Below, piece by piece: positions 10,665 to 22,024 of a stretch of 64,000 nt of DNA. Below the pieces are notes generated by a model. It worked only from the letters and a program-made list of their open reading frames with translations, was not told the origin of the DNA and searched no databases. The position numbers and the translations under genes were made by a program. Origin of the DNA: Paragonimus westermani (taxonomy: Eukaryota > Platyhelminthes > Trematoda > Plagiorchiida > Troglotrematidae); the NCBI GenBank assembly GCA_008508345.1, contig QNGE01000748.1, forward strand, positions 30,781-94,780. Reading direction: 5' to 3'. How positions within the stretch are numbered: position 1 is the first letter of the stretch; each line of letters begins with the position of its first letter.

Positions 10665-11117
10665 GTGAACACCAGTTTCGCAGGATCGACGGCTTTACAC
10701 GTTGCTTGCGATGCTGGACATTTGGCATGTGTGGCTTTGCTTCTACAGTTTGGAGCCAAGCGACATCTACGTGACGGTAGTGGTAATCAAGCAATTCATG
10801 CAGCAGCTCAAGGTGGGAACGTGAACATTCTTCGTCTGTTACTGGATCCTCGTGCTGGTTTGGGTGACGAGCGATCAGTCTCTCCCGCTGACGAACTCAC
10901 CCTCACTTGTGCAGAAAGTACGGGAAACCTACTGAACTCTGATGAATGTACAGCTGGAAATGCACACCGTCTACTGTCTGTTGAGTCGGACGATACAGCA
11001 GACGTGAACTCCAGAAATGCGTTACGTCAAACACCACTGCATTTGGCAATAAATCGACACGACTTTATTGTGGCGCAATGTCTGCTTGAGGAATGGAATG
11101 CTTTATCTAATCTACAG
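10665..11117 (+). CDS. mib: Mind bomb-type E3 ubiquitin ligase, ankyrin-repeat exon
   Basis: The exon is 453 bp, phase 0 at both ends, with acceptor CCCACAG at 10658-10664 and donor CAG|GTAACT at 11118. It encodes 151 residues. Residues about 7-37 form an ankyrin repeat (STALHVACDAGHLACVALLL). Residues 38-61 form the first part of a second (AIHAAAQGGNVNILRLLLD). Residues 116-151 continue SRNALRQTPLHLAINRHD, aligning closely with MIB1 RNKRRQTPLHIAVNKGH. Between them, residues about 62-110 are a hydrophilic insertion of about 47 residues, rich in Ser, Asp and Glu, that vertebrate MIB1 lacks. The ankyrin region of MIB is a protein-binding scaffold ahead of the RING fingers. MIB1 versus MIB2 cannot be separated on this fragment. 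Confidence 0.88.
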
Positions 11118-14100
11118 GTAACTTTTCGATTCTAGGGTTTTGCCCCATCTTTCGACTCCGGCTTAAAATTGGAAGGAAAAGTCAGTGTAACTTTTGAACA
11201 AATTGTGTCACTGTGACTAGGCGATAGCCATTGTAGTTGCTATAATCATTGCTTATGAATCACCTTGTCTGATATTAACGTAAAAATCATTTATGATCAG
11301 AAAATGAATAACGCCAATAAGCATGCATAAATGATGTGCAAACAGTAGTGTACAGAACACTTATGTATAATAAACTATAACAGAATGTCTGAACATTTCA
11401 AAATGCAAATGGCACAATGGAAATGATTGTGGCTGTTGTGACTCATCAGCTGAAACAATGGAAGCTTACGGAGTATGACGGATGGACGGACTGATGACAG
11501 AATAGTGCATGACTTGTAATTTGTTTGCCCAATGAAAATATACAAGCCTCTGAATCAACGGCCTTCACCGTAGGACCGTGTACCGTTTACCTCATGTGAC
11601 AGCATCAAAACAGGATGTTATTCAGCATGCTGCGTGGTACTGAATAGTAGTTCACCATTCCAAATGTTAGAGCAAATAAGACTACGCCGAGCTTGTTAAT
11701 TATTACACTGGCCTCTTTAGTTCGTGTGTGGATTGCAACAGAGGTGATTGCTTACATCCAGGACACGTTAAATCTAAATTAGTAGCTGGATATTGCAACG
11801 CCTCTGGTTACTTGTACATCCAGTTGATTCAGGGTAAACTGAACATGATCGAATCTGGGAACATTCTTCACATCATGTGCATTTCTCTCTCACATTTTAA
11901 ATTGCGTGTACCGTAACCAGGCAGCTGGAACGAGTATCAGTCGGTAACACTCACACTGGGGGTTGCGTCGAATCAGAACGCAAAAAGACGATTGAAATGA
12001 TCTAATTTCATTACGTTCGCCCGTCACATTCTGTTACACAAACCAAACAATCTGCTTTAAGTCGTTGCGCTTACCACGACCAATTACAAAATATCGTGCA
12101 GACTGCTTTAATTATAGGTATGGCAATCCAGCTGAGGGTTGCATGGGAATGTTGTCCGTCTTCAGCCTGTCATTTACCTGTCATATCTACTGACTGATTG
12201 TCTCACAATCCACGTAGTTGTACTACGCTCTAGCAGCCCTAGTAAATTTTTAGTTGGTCTTCCACCTAGACTGCTGATCAACGCGATCAAAATGGAACAA
12301 CGTGTTAGATTCATCTAAAGAGGCAATGATATCGAAAACTTAACATATACAATTTAAAAAGTTGCTTTTCAAATATGCTGGGGGTAAACTTCCGTGAAAC
12401 TAACGACCTCTTTGTTTAAATGGCAACTAATGAACCACAGGCCCACGGAGGAAAATCAAGCAAAGAAAACTAGAATATCAATGTATGCGTCTTGAACAGT
12501 GAGCACTAATCACATCTGGTGTGACTGAATATTCTTGGTGATCTTGGGTGTGAGATTTTCTAGCGTAGCCATCCGTAGAACTTTCTGCTTCTTAAGTTTT
12601 AAAAAGTCCGGCAAAATAAAAACTTTCTTAGAATCTTTTTAAGGTATTCTGGTGAGCAGGCAAATAACTGTAGAGAAAAGACTCAAATGTTTGCCACTTT
12701 GAGTGGTACTCAAAGTGGACGGCCGATATCTTGCAGTTACTCAATTGCGTGATAGGTGATAGTCTAGCAGGTCAGCAAGAAACTTTCCAAAAATCTACTA
12801 ATGGGGCTTCTATTTCGCATTATTTTGTATGTGGACGACATTGAGTCACTTAACTGTTCTACAATCAGCGAACAAACTATGTTATAATACTTAACGTGTA
12901 CTTAACGTGTATTGGGGTTCGTTATGTAATGACTATGGTATCGTCGGAAACTAAATTTTAGCTAATAGCTTTTTATCGTTTAGTGAACTTGTCACGTTGA
13001 CACTAAAAGAGTCTGACTGATGACTTGAGGTACGGTTTCAAATCTACGTTCTGTCACTTGGTAATCTTCGTTTGTCTCACCACAGTTCACGTGTGTCAAC
13101 AATACAAACTATTTGAACGCTGTAACAGAACGAGGATGTACAACTAAGAAAGATCTCATTTCATGACTGACAACCGAGGTCATGAAAATGCACAGACCAT
13201 AGCACCAAGCAACCCAGCTGAGCATTTACCTAGTAACTTTGTTCAGGACATTCTAGTGTAAACTGACCTAACGTAAATGTAGCCAATATATCACCTTCTC
13301 GCTAGTTATTGAGATTTTGTCACCTGTATCAAAAGCGGTCAATTGATTCCGCTAGCCACTTTCACGATCAAAAGATTATTCAAGTAAATGTTGGATGATA
13401 CTCGGTTCCCCACGATCGGTGCTATGTTTGTATCCACATTATTACTCAGTGCCATTTGTATTTCCACTTACCTTCTCTCTTTTGGCAGCTGCGACTGTGA
13501 TAATATCCATGTATCTGTGTTAATATTCCAGGACAACACCTGGAATTGCTAACCTTTGAATTTCTGTCTTTGACTGACGTTAGTCTTCACCGGGATTGCG
13601 GAATATATTTAATGAAAACTTACGGAGAGTTGGTTCCAGTATCGGTAGTTGGTAGTAGCTAAATTTCAGGCCGATCACAAATAACAGATAGATCTCAGTT
13701 CGTAAAAAAGTTCTGTGTATCAACACTGAAAGCCTGCAAAAATGATGAGTAAATGTAAATGGGCTCATTTCATTTTGTTTCGCCATTCATAGTTTGAGGC
13801 AGCATCCACAGAATGCTTTTTGATATGCCATAAATAACGAATTGCAAAAACTGACTTTCACCTGCTGCATTTAGTAAACAGACCTTAGCGGTTCGCTCAA
13901 AACACATCGAAGTGGTGGTTTACAAGAAAATGATCACGGTTCCTGCGTAAGTAATGCTAACATTGTTCTGGTAATCGATCGGTTCTTTATAATGTTGTAA
14001 TGAAGAAATACTTGTAGAACAATACAGTGTGTTAGAGTGAAAGTGTTGTTCTTTTATTGTGCTTACGGCTACTATTGCTCAGGTACAGTGTTGAACTGTG

Positions 14101-16839
14101 ACAACAAACATGATCGGGTTAAATCGTAGCTACGTCCTACGTGATCACTATGAGGGAATTTTGAAATTGTTGACCTTCTCAACTATACTAATTTCAAAAG
14201 TGCCGGACGTAACACGCGAGTGTTTATAAGAACACATGCATGTATCTATAAACACAGATATATTGAATTTCGGCGTTTAATGTGTTTATGGCTTTTTAGT
14301 GCATTTTTTCAACCCGCTTTGTTCTTGCCTTTGACGTAACAGTGACAATACATCTTACATACATCAGGCAGGCCTCGCCCCAGCGACTAAACAGTAGAAC
14401 ACATCAGAGTGTGTGTGTGACTCGTCTTTATTGTCTGACTACCTTATTCTGCTTTGTCCACTAGCTGTGCGGTCAGTGAGACCATTTACCCGATCAGCAC
14501 ATACTTCCGGATTATAGGAAAGTTAGAGGAGATCATTGATTCACTCAGTATTGTGTAGACAATATATCTCCCAAATATCTTCAGAACTTGTATGGTGTGC
14601 ACCAAAACATTAAATGTTTGACGGTACTGTAGTACCCTAGATGTACATATTCGTATCTGGCACGAACTACCACAGATTATTGTAACAACCCTATGAACTT
14701 TTTCCCAGTGGGTCCGTGTGGCGATTGTGGACCATTCATGGTAGAGGTCAGAATTTCAATTATTCTATCGTAACTGGGTATCTAAATCACTTGTATGACA
14801 ATCACACACTGTAAACAAAAAACTAGACATTCTGTACACCTTAGGTGAAGCACACTAATTTGTCTTTTACAGGGTCTTCTTCCACACTAAACTACTCAGA
14901 CTTTCAAGGAGTGAGATAAGGTAGGACATCTTAATATGAGGATCCACTCAGTTGCTAAAAATAGACTGCTTCTGGCATCGGTGCGATAAACCAACCCGAG
15001 GTGGTTGAAATTTGGCTCACACGCTAGGTCTGTGCGCATGCGTGCGCGTGTGTATATTTGTAAATCCACTCAACCATGGAGAGCGCGAGTGTGTTAAAAG
15101 TCACCACGAGCAGTCCAGCGCTTTCTGGAAAATCGAGGTTCTGATGATAGCTTATCGAACTGCTTTCGTTCACACAGTGTCCTCATACAGCATGTTCATA
15201 AATCTTGTTCGCTTGTTTTGTTTGTACTTGTGTGGTTATGTCTCCAACTGAGTAAACCCCAGTTATATAGTTTGTCCGTGCGCTTTCTATGACGTACAGT
15301 CAAGAGTAAGTACCTTCGTCGCGAGAGTTTTATGACGGTTGTCTCGATGTACGGAAAAAGTTTGTGATGATTAGCAGGGACAGGTACACAAGATAGAGGC
15401 ACCCATGAATATCGAGTTACCTTAAGTTCCAAAATTATGCAAAGTGAAGTAGTGGGATGAGTTTCAGATGTTCAGTTGGATACACTTACACTTTCCGATG
15501 GATTCGAATCGAACATACACATTTTTTGTGTCTTGCAACATGAGTTACAATTTCGCAAGTGGCTACTGGCGGCTACTCTTGCAAGTCCATTTGCTTGTTG
15601 ATTCCTACTGAAATATGTGAAGGTCATCCGTCAACATGTGGCGGTTCATAACTGGTATATGACCGTATGGTTTCTTGTATGACATGGCAAATGGTAAGCA
15701 GCTTACTGATAACCGCGGTCTGCTAGAATAAAGTGAGTCACTTGGAAAGAATTCTGCTCGTTACGAGTAAATTAAGGTGAAAAACTTAGTCGGTCATCCT
15801 CAGTTAACTTTCATGTCATTGAATTTCACCGATTTCGAGACCGTGTGGCAGTTGGATTCCTCTTTACAGGACAACGTTTTCAACATGTCTCCATAAGGAA
15901 TGAGAGTGCTGGCTCGTCAACCATTTGAACGCTAAGTGAATCATACGATTTTATTTTCATGATTTCCCTCGAGGCACATAACTACTAAAGTAGTATATCA
16001 GCTAGGCCGTACAATACTCAAAGAAGTGGATTTCCTTTCTCACTTGTTGGAATGGGAAAATGCTAAGCGTTGTGTGATGCTGAAACTTCCATTTATCATG
16101 TGCTTCGTAAACTAAATACATCCAGAATGCGTAACAGAATCGTATGGTGGTATCCTTCGAAGAGAACTAGCTAAGAAAGAAACGCTCAATAATGCAGTAC
16201 TTAGATGACTAACTACGGCTGGCACAGTAATCGTTCGATCGACACGGCTTCAGTGGGTCACATGGCAACACAGCAAACGAACTGATCAATTAAATATTGT
16301 GACCTGTCTTCAAGATTTTCTGATCGCCGATGTCTTAGGGTTTCGCGCTGAATTTATCGGTCTCCACAGTAGACTAGGTCAGTCATGTAGGTAAGATTTC
16401 AGTCGTTCACTTATGAAGTCCACAATTCGCTATCTATGTAACTGTGCTTGAATCTGCAAGTAAACTGATATGGGACAGTTAAGGCAGAATGGTTGTCTGG
16501 CACATGTAAGCCTAACTCCCCTAGCGGACAACAACGGGCAAATTTTGATACCGTCGGACACGACTTACTGCGAGTATCGGTTACCAAGTAATACGGTTGT
16601 TAAGCCTTCTTCCATATGCATCAGTATGTTGCTCGTGTAAGTCCATCGGACGCTAACAAGCAATATTTTAGCTCGATCATGCTCGTAGACAGTGCGTTAG
16701 AAGCTAAAGACCTGTAAGCGCTAGCCATTTCAAATGATTCTGCGTCCAGTTGAAAGCTACAGTATATTGTTTGGAGGTCTAAGGTTAAGGGCCTTGAGCT
16801 CATCACTAGGGGTCAACGTGACCTCCGTAGGGAACACCC
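11118..16839. other. Start of the 22.6-kb MIB intron; no gene seen
   Basis: AT-rich non-coding sequence. It holds an 11-bp perfect inverted repeat with a 3-nt loop at 12694-12718 (CCACTTTGAGT GGT and its complement). A purine/pyrimidine-alternating CGCATGCGTGCGCGTGTGTA stretch near 15036-15055 could be Z-DNA-prone but is too short to call. Short frames carry no recognisable domain. Confidence 0.55.
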
Positions 16840-17950
16840 ATGGATGAGAAGTTCCTGGCTGCTCGTGAATTTCGGAGAAGGGCTGTCGATGCAGGACTGG
16901 TCACACATGTTTTTGTCTGGACATTCCCACAGCCCTTGACAGAGTTGATCATCCCGTCTTGCTATGAAAACTCATTAGCTGTGGTCATGATTAACGCTTA
17001 CTCAAGTAGTTCAGCGTCAGAGTGGTTCACTGCCAACAGCGGTGTAGGACCCATGTTATTCACCTTTTTCGTTCCTGAACCACACAATATTGTGAAATCA
17101 CAGACTCTCCTTTACGTTAATGACGCAAACCTCGGCTATTTCTAGAGTGTCCGGCAGATGTAATAACATTACAGAACTGGTCCATAGTGGATAGCTTGCT
17201 GTCCATTGTCAACAAATGTGAAGTCATGCTTGTTCTGCATCAAAATGGCGACACATATCTGTATATATCAGTATGTAACACAAATCTAGGAACCATCGTA
17301 ACAGATAGTTTGAGTCTGTTCATATATTGTACAACTACGGATAAAAACGCACACATAATCATAAACCACTTAGTAAGAACTCGTGGTACCCTCCACCCTG
17401 AAGAGGTTCTCCTCATGTTCGCCCCCATAACGCGCCCACACCTGAAGACTAACATGCAAGCCTATCGTGCTCGTTTTGAAAGGGGTTTGATACCTACTGA
17501 GGATGTTCAGAGATGAGCCACCAAAAGAATTATGAGACGATTAACTGGATTAGATCAATTTTCAGTAAACTACAAGCATTGCCGGGGAAGCCTAATTCTT
17601 TCGTGTAAAATACTCCACACTCCCGGTTATCATTTGCTAGTATGCATCTACTAAATACGGATGATCGTTTAGGAGGTCACCTGTTAGAACCGAATAATGG
17701 AGGAGGTAGATTACTCTGCCGACAGATTTGCATCGCAGTTAGGATTTGTTCTTATTGGAATGCACTGCCAAACCTTCTGACTATTGCTGAGTTGGCATAC
17801 ATGCTGAAGATAACGGGCACTAAGTTTCTTAAACGTCAAACTAGCCCAGTCGCAGAAGTCACCAAATGCGCACATCTGACAAAATTTCGTTTTAATGTGT
17901 TCCAGACTTCTGTGGCGATAGGACTGTTTCCAGCAGCTTCATTGAAATGA
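16840..17950 (+). mobile_element. Non-LTR retrotransposon (LINE) reverse transcriptase remnant
   Basis: Decayed 3' half of a LINE ORF2 spread over three frames. The order of motifs is that of the RT and its C-terminal region: ANSGVGPMLFTFFV (RT block 4, shortened), LLYVNDANL, NKCEVMLV (17208-17231), LGTIVTDSLS, RPHLKTNMQAY with ERGLIPTEDVQR (17430-17515), GLDQFSVNYKHCRGSLILSCKILHTP-like sequence (17548-17620), and finally SYWNALPN (17753-17776), matching the conserved WNALP near the end of CR1/jockey-like ORF2 proteins. Several stops and frameshifts make it inactive. It lies inside the MIB intron in sense orientation. The family assignment is tentative; 34665-34900 is a relative. Confidence 0.65.
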
Positions 17951-18339
17951 CCTTTTATTGAGTTCCATTGTTTTCTTTTTCCGCCCTACCAGCCGTCCAT
18001 AACAACTTTCCACCACCCGGCATAGAGACAGAAACGCACAAGCAGAGATCTTTATCACTCCTGTAACAACCTATGTTCATGTTAACTTGTAAGCCACTGT
18101 CTGCAAATATCAGTTCATCATTCGACTCAGCAAACAAATTTAAGTATCATCAAGAAAGACAGTGTATCGAACAAGTTCGTTTTCGGTTATTCATCATCAG
18201 GCCAAATACACAACAGTTTTCAGCATGAAACGAACAAAACAAGTAACAAGGTAAATTGAGGTCAAACACGTCATATGTTTTGATACAATTACTTTACAAC
18301 CGTGACTCAACGGGAACTGTAGCAAGATGGTCGATCATG
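17951..18339. other. No gene seen
   Basis: Non-coding spacer between LINE and Penelope-like relics. Confidence 0.4.
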
Positions 18340-20285
18340 GTCTATGTGGTAGGTCACAGCAACCGCAAAACCTGAACAAAGCGCTCCTCTGCGCACAAAA
18401 AGTGGTTTTCCAGTCGGATTCCGATCGCCTCAGTAGTTCCCAGAATTCGGCACCCGATGAATTTCGACTGACCGCTGTTGACTCGACAAATCGGACGGAA
18501 AGAGGGAGCCGGGCTGATAGGGTGGGGCGAATTGACAATATGTGTCACAGTTGCGCTGGTAGCTTTCTTGTCGACTCCGCTGTTGATCCAGGTTGGATAA
18601 TGCTCACGGATAGGTTAAGATACGTTCAGTGCTTGATCGTGCTCCCCAGGAACAATCAGTCGAATATACACAAAAAAGAACCCTAGAAAACAGCTCTTTC
18701 AATTCTCACCGTAAACACAAGGCCAGAGTGTAACTGAAATAGACCCGCAATTTAGCAGTATACAATGTCCTGTTGACAACCGTGTTGAGTCTGTTAGTGA
18801 TCGTTTCAGCAAGCGTGTTACCTTTGAATGGCAATGAAACGTACACCATTTTCTTTTCTGCTGAAGGCGCCTTGTCTGTTTTCTCGCGCCGATGCATGTT
18901 CTTGCCTGAAAATCATACCGGGTAGCCATTTTGTAGGAATACTCTGAGTAGGAACGACACTTCATCTGAAGTCGTATCCCCACGGCTTCACCAATCGAAC
19001 AGATTATAAGGTTTCTTTTCTGTGCCAGGAAGAGAAAGCTGCTGAAAATGATCTACTGTCCATTCCAGGTCTTTCTCCTATAGACCTTTTGCTAAACAGA
19101 TCCATCAGCACGGCATCGGATGAGTACGTTCATTTCATCGTTAAGCCTAGTTTTCAATGTAAATGATACGTTGTTGTGGGCCGAGTTGAAAGTGGCTAGA
19201 ACATCCGTTGAGTTAGCATTGTTGCCAACTTCACATAGGATACCATCTACAAATCAATTATAAACACCACATCCATGAGTGCCTTCTTCTAGCTGGCCTT
19301 CTTCATGAAGATATCTGGAAACGATGGCTCCACTGGGGGTCCCAATTCATCATCATCCGCTTGTCGACGTAGTTTCCCGCTTAATTTAAGGTGTGCGTTG
19401 TAGGTACAAAAGTACTATGGCTGCCTCAGTTCTGTTGGGGTTACACAGACCTCCATATTTTTGGCCACAATAGTATCACGTGAGAATTCTGTTGTCTCCT
19501 ACGGTGAGGCATTTATAAAGACGCATAGTATCTGATGGTTGTGAACAGTGGTGTTGTTGTTTGTAGTTCGGGTTGATGGTTTTGGTATTGATATATTCGC
19601 CGAGCTTGGCATTTAGGTTGCAAACGTTTCATGACCAAGCGAGGTAACATCATTAGTGTGCAAATGTTTCAGCGTATAATTTTTTATAATTTTATACGCT
19701 GAAACACTCACGCACTGATAATGTCACCTCGCTTGGTGATGGAACGTTTGCAACCCAAATGCCAAGCTCGGCGAACATATCAATACTAAAAACATGCATA
19801 GTATGTCGCGAGAAAACATTTGTTTCCCCGTTTAACTGAATCCGCCGATTGTGTTAACAAATTCAAGGGAGTCCCATAGGCTTTGCTTCGACAAATTCTG
19901 TCTGACGGGTTCAAGCAGATGAGACGACCACTTACCCAGCGAGTGATATGGTGAGTTGACCTGTCTAGAATAGGTCGAAAAGGTATATCTCCTTTGTGAA
20001 CCTTCGGTAATCCATAAAACCTGGGAATTGCTTTAATGGGTCAGATACGTCCGAAAGTTGGGGAGTCGGTTATCCTGTTTTGTTTCGTGGAAAGTATCAC
20101 TTTTGGTGGATCTCAATCTTCTCGAGTTTTGTCCTAATAGCCCGCGTGGTTCGCATTTTTTCTACGTAATCTATCTCACTGAGTAGAAAAACTCCTGCGT
20201 TAAAAGAATAATGCTCTGGTTTTCCATCATATTTTGGGCTGCTGAAATGTTTAAAACACCGAGTTCCCTTGATCCAGCTCACCAA
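18340..20285 (-). mobile_element. Penelope-like element relic 1 (RT recognisable, many stops)
   Basis: Read on -, the fragments follow Penelope RT order. FLLSEIDYVEKM is near 20190-20155. FYGLPKVHKGDIPFRPIL is near 20022-19968. A FDV.SLFTNIP-like block, split by the 19532-19795 insertion, reads across to MFSRDILC and VFINASP. GTPSGA (near 19344-19325) stands for the usual GTPMGSP. FVDGIL (19253-19236) stands for the catalytic YVDD. YRRKTWNGQ (19083-19057) and the linker VYVSLPFKGNTLAETITNRL (near 18855-18795) with AVNRTxYxAKLR-like sequence follow. A GIY-YIG match near 18350-18480 (FIGCRILGTTEAIGIRLENH) is weak. The second catalytic aspartate is Gly and there are many stops, so the element is dead. 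Confidence 0.8.
19523..19804. mobile_element. Palindromic fold-back element with 9-bp target-site duplication
   Basis: GCATAGTAT at 19523-19531 is repeated at 19796-19804 around a 264-bp insertion. Its arms, about 19575-19660 and 19710-19790, are near-perfect inverted repeats sharing GCCGAGCTTGGC...AACGTTTCAT...GGTAACATCA against their complements. The centre has a 13-bp stem (TTTCAGCGTATAA near 19669). Each arm carries a hammerhead-like core: CTGATAA...GGAACG on + (right arm) and CTAATGA...GAAACG on - (left arm). It interrupts the RT of the Penelope-like relic, so it is younger than that element. It is a sibling of 2830-3168. Confidence 0.8.
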
Positions 20286-20296
20286 TAGCGATAGAA

Positions 20297-20345
20297 GACA
20301 TACATAGCGAGATGTTAACATTTTGTTTACTCTCTTCAGTCATGA
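20297..20345 (-). ncRNA. Decayed hammerhead at Penelope-like 3' end
   Basis: On -, CTGAAGA is followed by GAGTAAACA, AAAATGTTAACATC and TCGC. Helix III (ATGT/ACAT) and the 3' strand of helix I are intact. G12 is A and the 5' strand of helix I is mutated, so activity is unlikely. It aligns with 41972-42010 and 53098-53136. Confidence 0.5.
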
Positions 20346-20434
20346 ACGTAAAACATTAGATTATATAGGACATGCGGTTAGCAACACAATAAAAAACAAT
20401 CAACCATTGGGTTTACATGAAATAGAGACTGCCG

Positions 20435-20977
20435 TCAGTTCCAGGGTAGACGAACTGCGTGAGTCAACAGTTTATGCACACACAATTCCGGACGGTGAGT
20501 ATTGTTCAACATCGCCTCGGAGAAAGCGAGCAACTTGGGGTTCTTATTACGTAACAGAGCTTGAAACGAGTTGGCCGGGTCACCAACGTGACCTGTTTCC
20601 ATGATGTGCTTTGTGATGGATGAGGTCGGATTTCGTCTCAATCGTTCTGTTGCCAATGTCCGTTGCGTCATGGCATGTATCAACCACCTAGTCGTATGTT
20701 CAGCCATTCTTTGTCGTAGGCATCGGTCTGTTCTGCCGATATAGATGTCACCGCAACTGCAAATGAACTGATAGATTACGTGTGAGACAGAAAATTTCGG
20801 TAGATCACGACTACGAATAAGCTGAGTGACACTCCTGGGTGGGAGTAGCAACCGCAATTCACCCGCAGGGAATGTGCGAGTTAGAGCAGACTGTAATTTT
20901 TGACTCACGTCGGTTGTGATATGGTCGTCTTTGAAGGATAGGTTCAAAAAGACCTGCTTCTTGGGAACCGTACTCAC
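20435..20977 (-). pseudogene. GIY-YIG endonuclease domain of Penelope-like element (open frame)
   Basis: This 180-codon frame is the longest in the window. Residues 9-30 are the linker VFLNLSFKDDHI...QKLQS seen in sister copies. The endonuclease follows: HVIYQF (66-71) as the GIY strand, the two cysteines C73 and C75 typical of Penelope elements between GIY and YIG, GDIYIGRT (76-83) as the YIG block, LRQRMAEH (87-94) with the catalytic-type Arg and His, SSITKHIMETGH (119-130) with two histidines, and FSEAM (152-156) with the conserved metal-binding Glu. In intact elements this domain nicks the target DNA to prime reverse transcription. All key residues are present, although the RT upstream is deleted. 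The start codon is arbitrary, because the frame is the tail of a longer polyprotein. Confidence 0.88.
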
Positions 20978-21984
20978 GACAGACTTTGTCAGTCTCTTCT
21001 GGCTGTGAACATCGATGAACTTCCCCTAGTATCCGTTTGCAAGCAGTACCTTTCTTAATTTCGCCTCTTCTCTTGTAAACAGTCATCGGTGCATATTTCC
21101 CGGGCTCTATGAAACAAGGTTCGTACCAGGCCTCTTTTGTAAGTAATGGCGCAAAAGAAGAGAACTGCAAATACTGACCGTTCCAAGTGGCTTTGTGGTG
21201 CACTGAGCGTTGTAATGAGCCATCCTGCCGTCTGGTGATTAAAATATCTAGAAAAAATAAACTGTTGTTTGTTTCCTCCTCATGAGAGACAAAAAGATTA
21301 GAATGAACGGAATTGAAGTGGCTGTGCCGGAACCTTTGTCTGGCTGAAGGAAAACCACATCTTTCATTTCTCGCAGTTGTTTTAGAGCTTGGTAATGTTC
21401 AGATGTTAAACAACATAGCGTATAGGTGAAGTCAGGAAATGGTACGAGATATCGACCAACTTCGCGCGGAACCACCCTTCGTTTTCCGGGGAAGTTGCAG
21501 AGAAGCCTTAAATTTGATCATACAGGTTCTCAAATTGCACCTGCGTTTGCAATCGGTCGACTCTTTTGGGGGGAATTTTGAATTACAATCCTAGGGATAG
21601 AACCTCCAATTGTGCCCGCGAAAACTGGACTGACGATAAGTTCTGCATGTGTTTCAAACCATCTGTAGGGTGCAGTGGTTGTGTAGCATTAGAACACACT
21701 TCTTGTGAATGAACGTAATGAAAACTAGATATAACGTTACCTAGAGCACATTTCAAAACCGCACTTCACCCTGACCCTCTTTGTCTACAGTTAGGTAAGC
21801 CAGGAAAGCATAACGAGAATGCACCTCTAACTTGTAATTGTGGGAACAAACTGACCGAATTGTGTTACCTTACTTTGTGCTTTGTAGAGGTAAATGTTTC
21901 TGTAAGAAATCAACTTATGAGTACGGGCTATTCTGCTAGGTCATGTACGCTACCCAATTTGCGGCAAAAGTTAGCGCATAAATC

Positions 21985-22024
21985 CAGTGAAAGANCCGAA
22001 GCCCTGACTTTTCACAGTTGGGTC
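21985..22024. repeat. Hairpin-forming interspersed repeat, copy 2
   Basis: Bases 21997-22024 are the exact reverse complement of 9103-9130, and the upstream AATCCAG matches too after an 8-base gap. An ambiguous base (N) lies at 21995 inside the repeat. Confidence 0.6.

Larger units (their letters stand above)
20286..21700 (-). mobile_element. Penelope-like element 2, internally deleted
   Basis: On - it begins with N-terminal coding (LKHMQNLSS, VLSLGL, QVQFENLYDQ near 21640-21505), then RYLVPFPDF (from about 21450) and VVFLQPDKGSGT near 21355-21325. It jumps directly to FNSVHSN and FLDILITRRQDGS (near 21258-21220), KATWNGQYLQFSSF, a linker, and a full GIY-YIG domain (20435-20977). The RT fingers and palm with the catalytic YVDD are missing, a deletion joined near 21325. 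One or more frameshifts split the remainder. The 3' end near 20297-20345 has a decayed hammerhead. It abuts relic 1 head to tail. Confidence 0.85.

Noticed and set aside
10487..10794. Open frames on both strands across the intron-exon boundary of the second ankyrin exon
   Set aside because: They are shadows of the real exon in other frames; only the frame starting at 10665 gives ankyrin repeats and matches the splice sites.
18327..18686. 119-codon + strand frame
   Set aside because: It has no recognisable domain and lies antisense to the tail of the Penelope-like relic. Overlapping frames on - are equally open, reflecting low stop-codon density.
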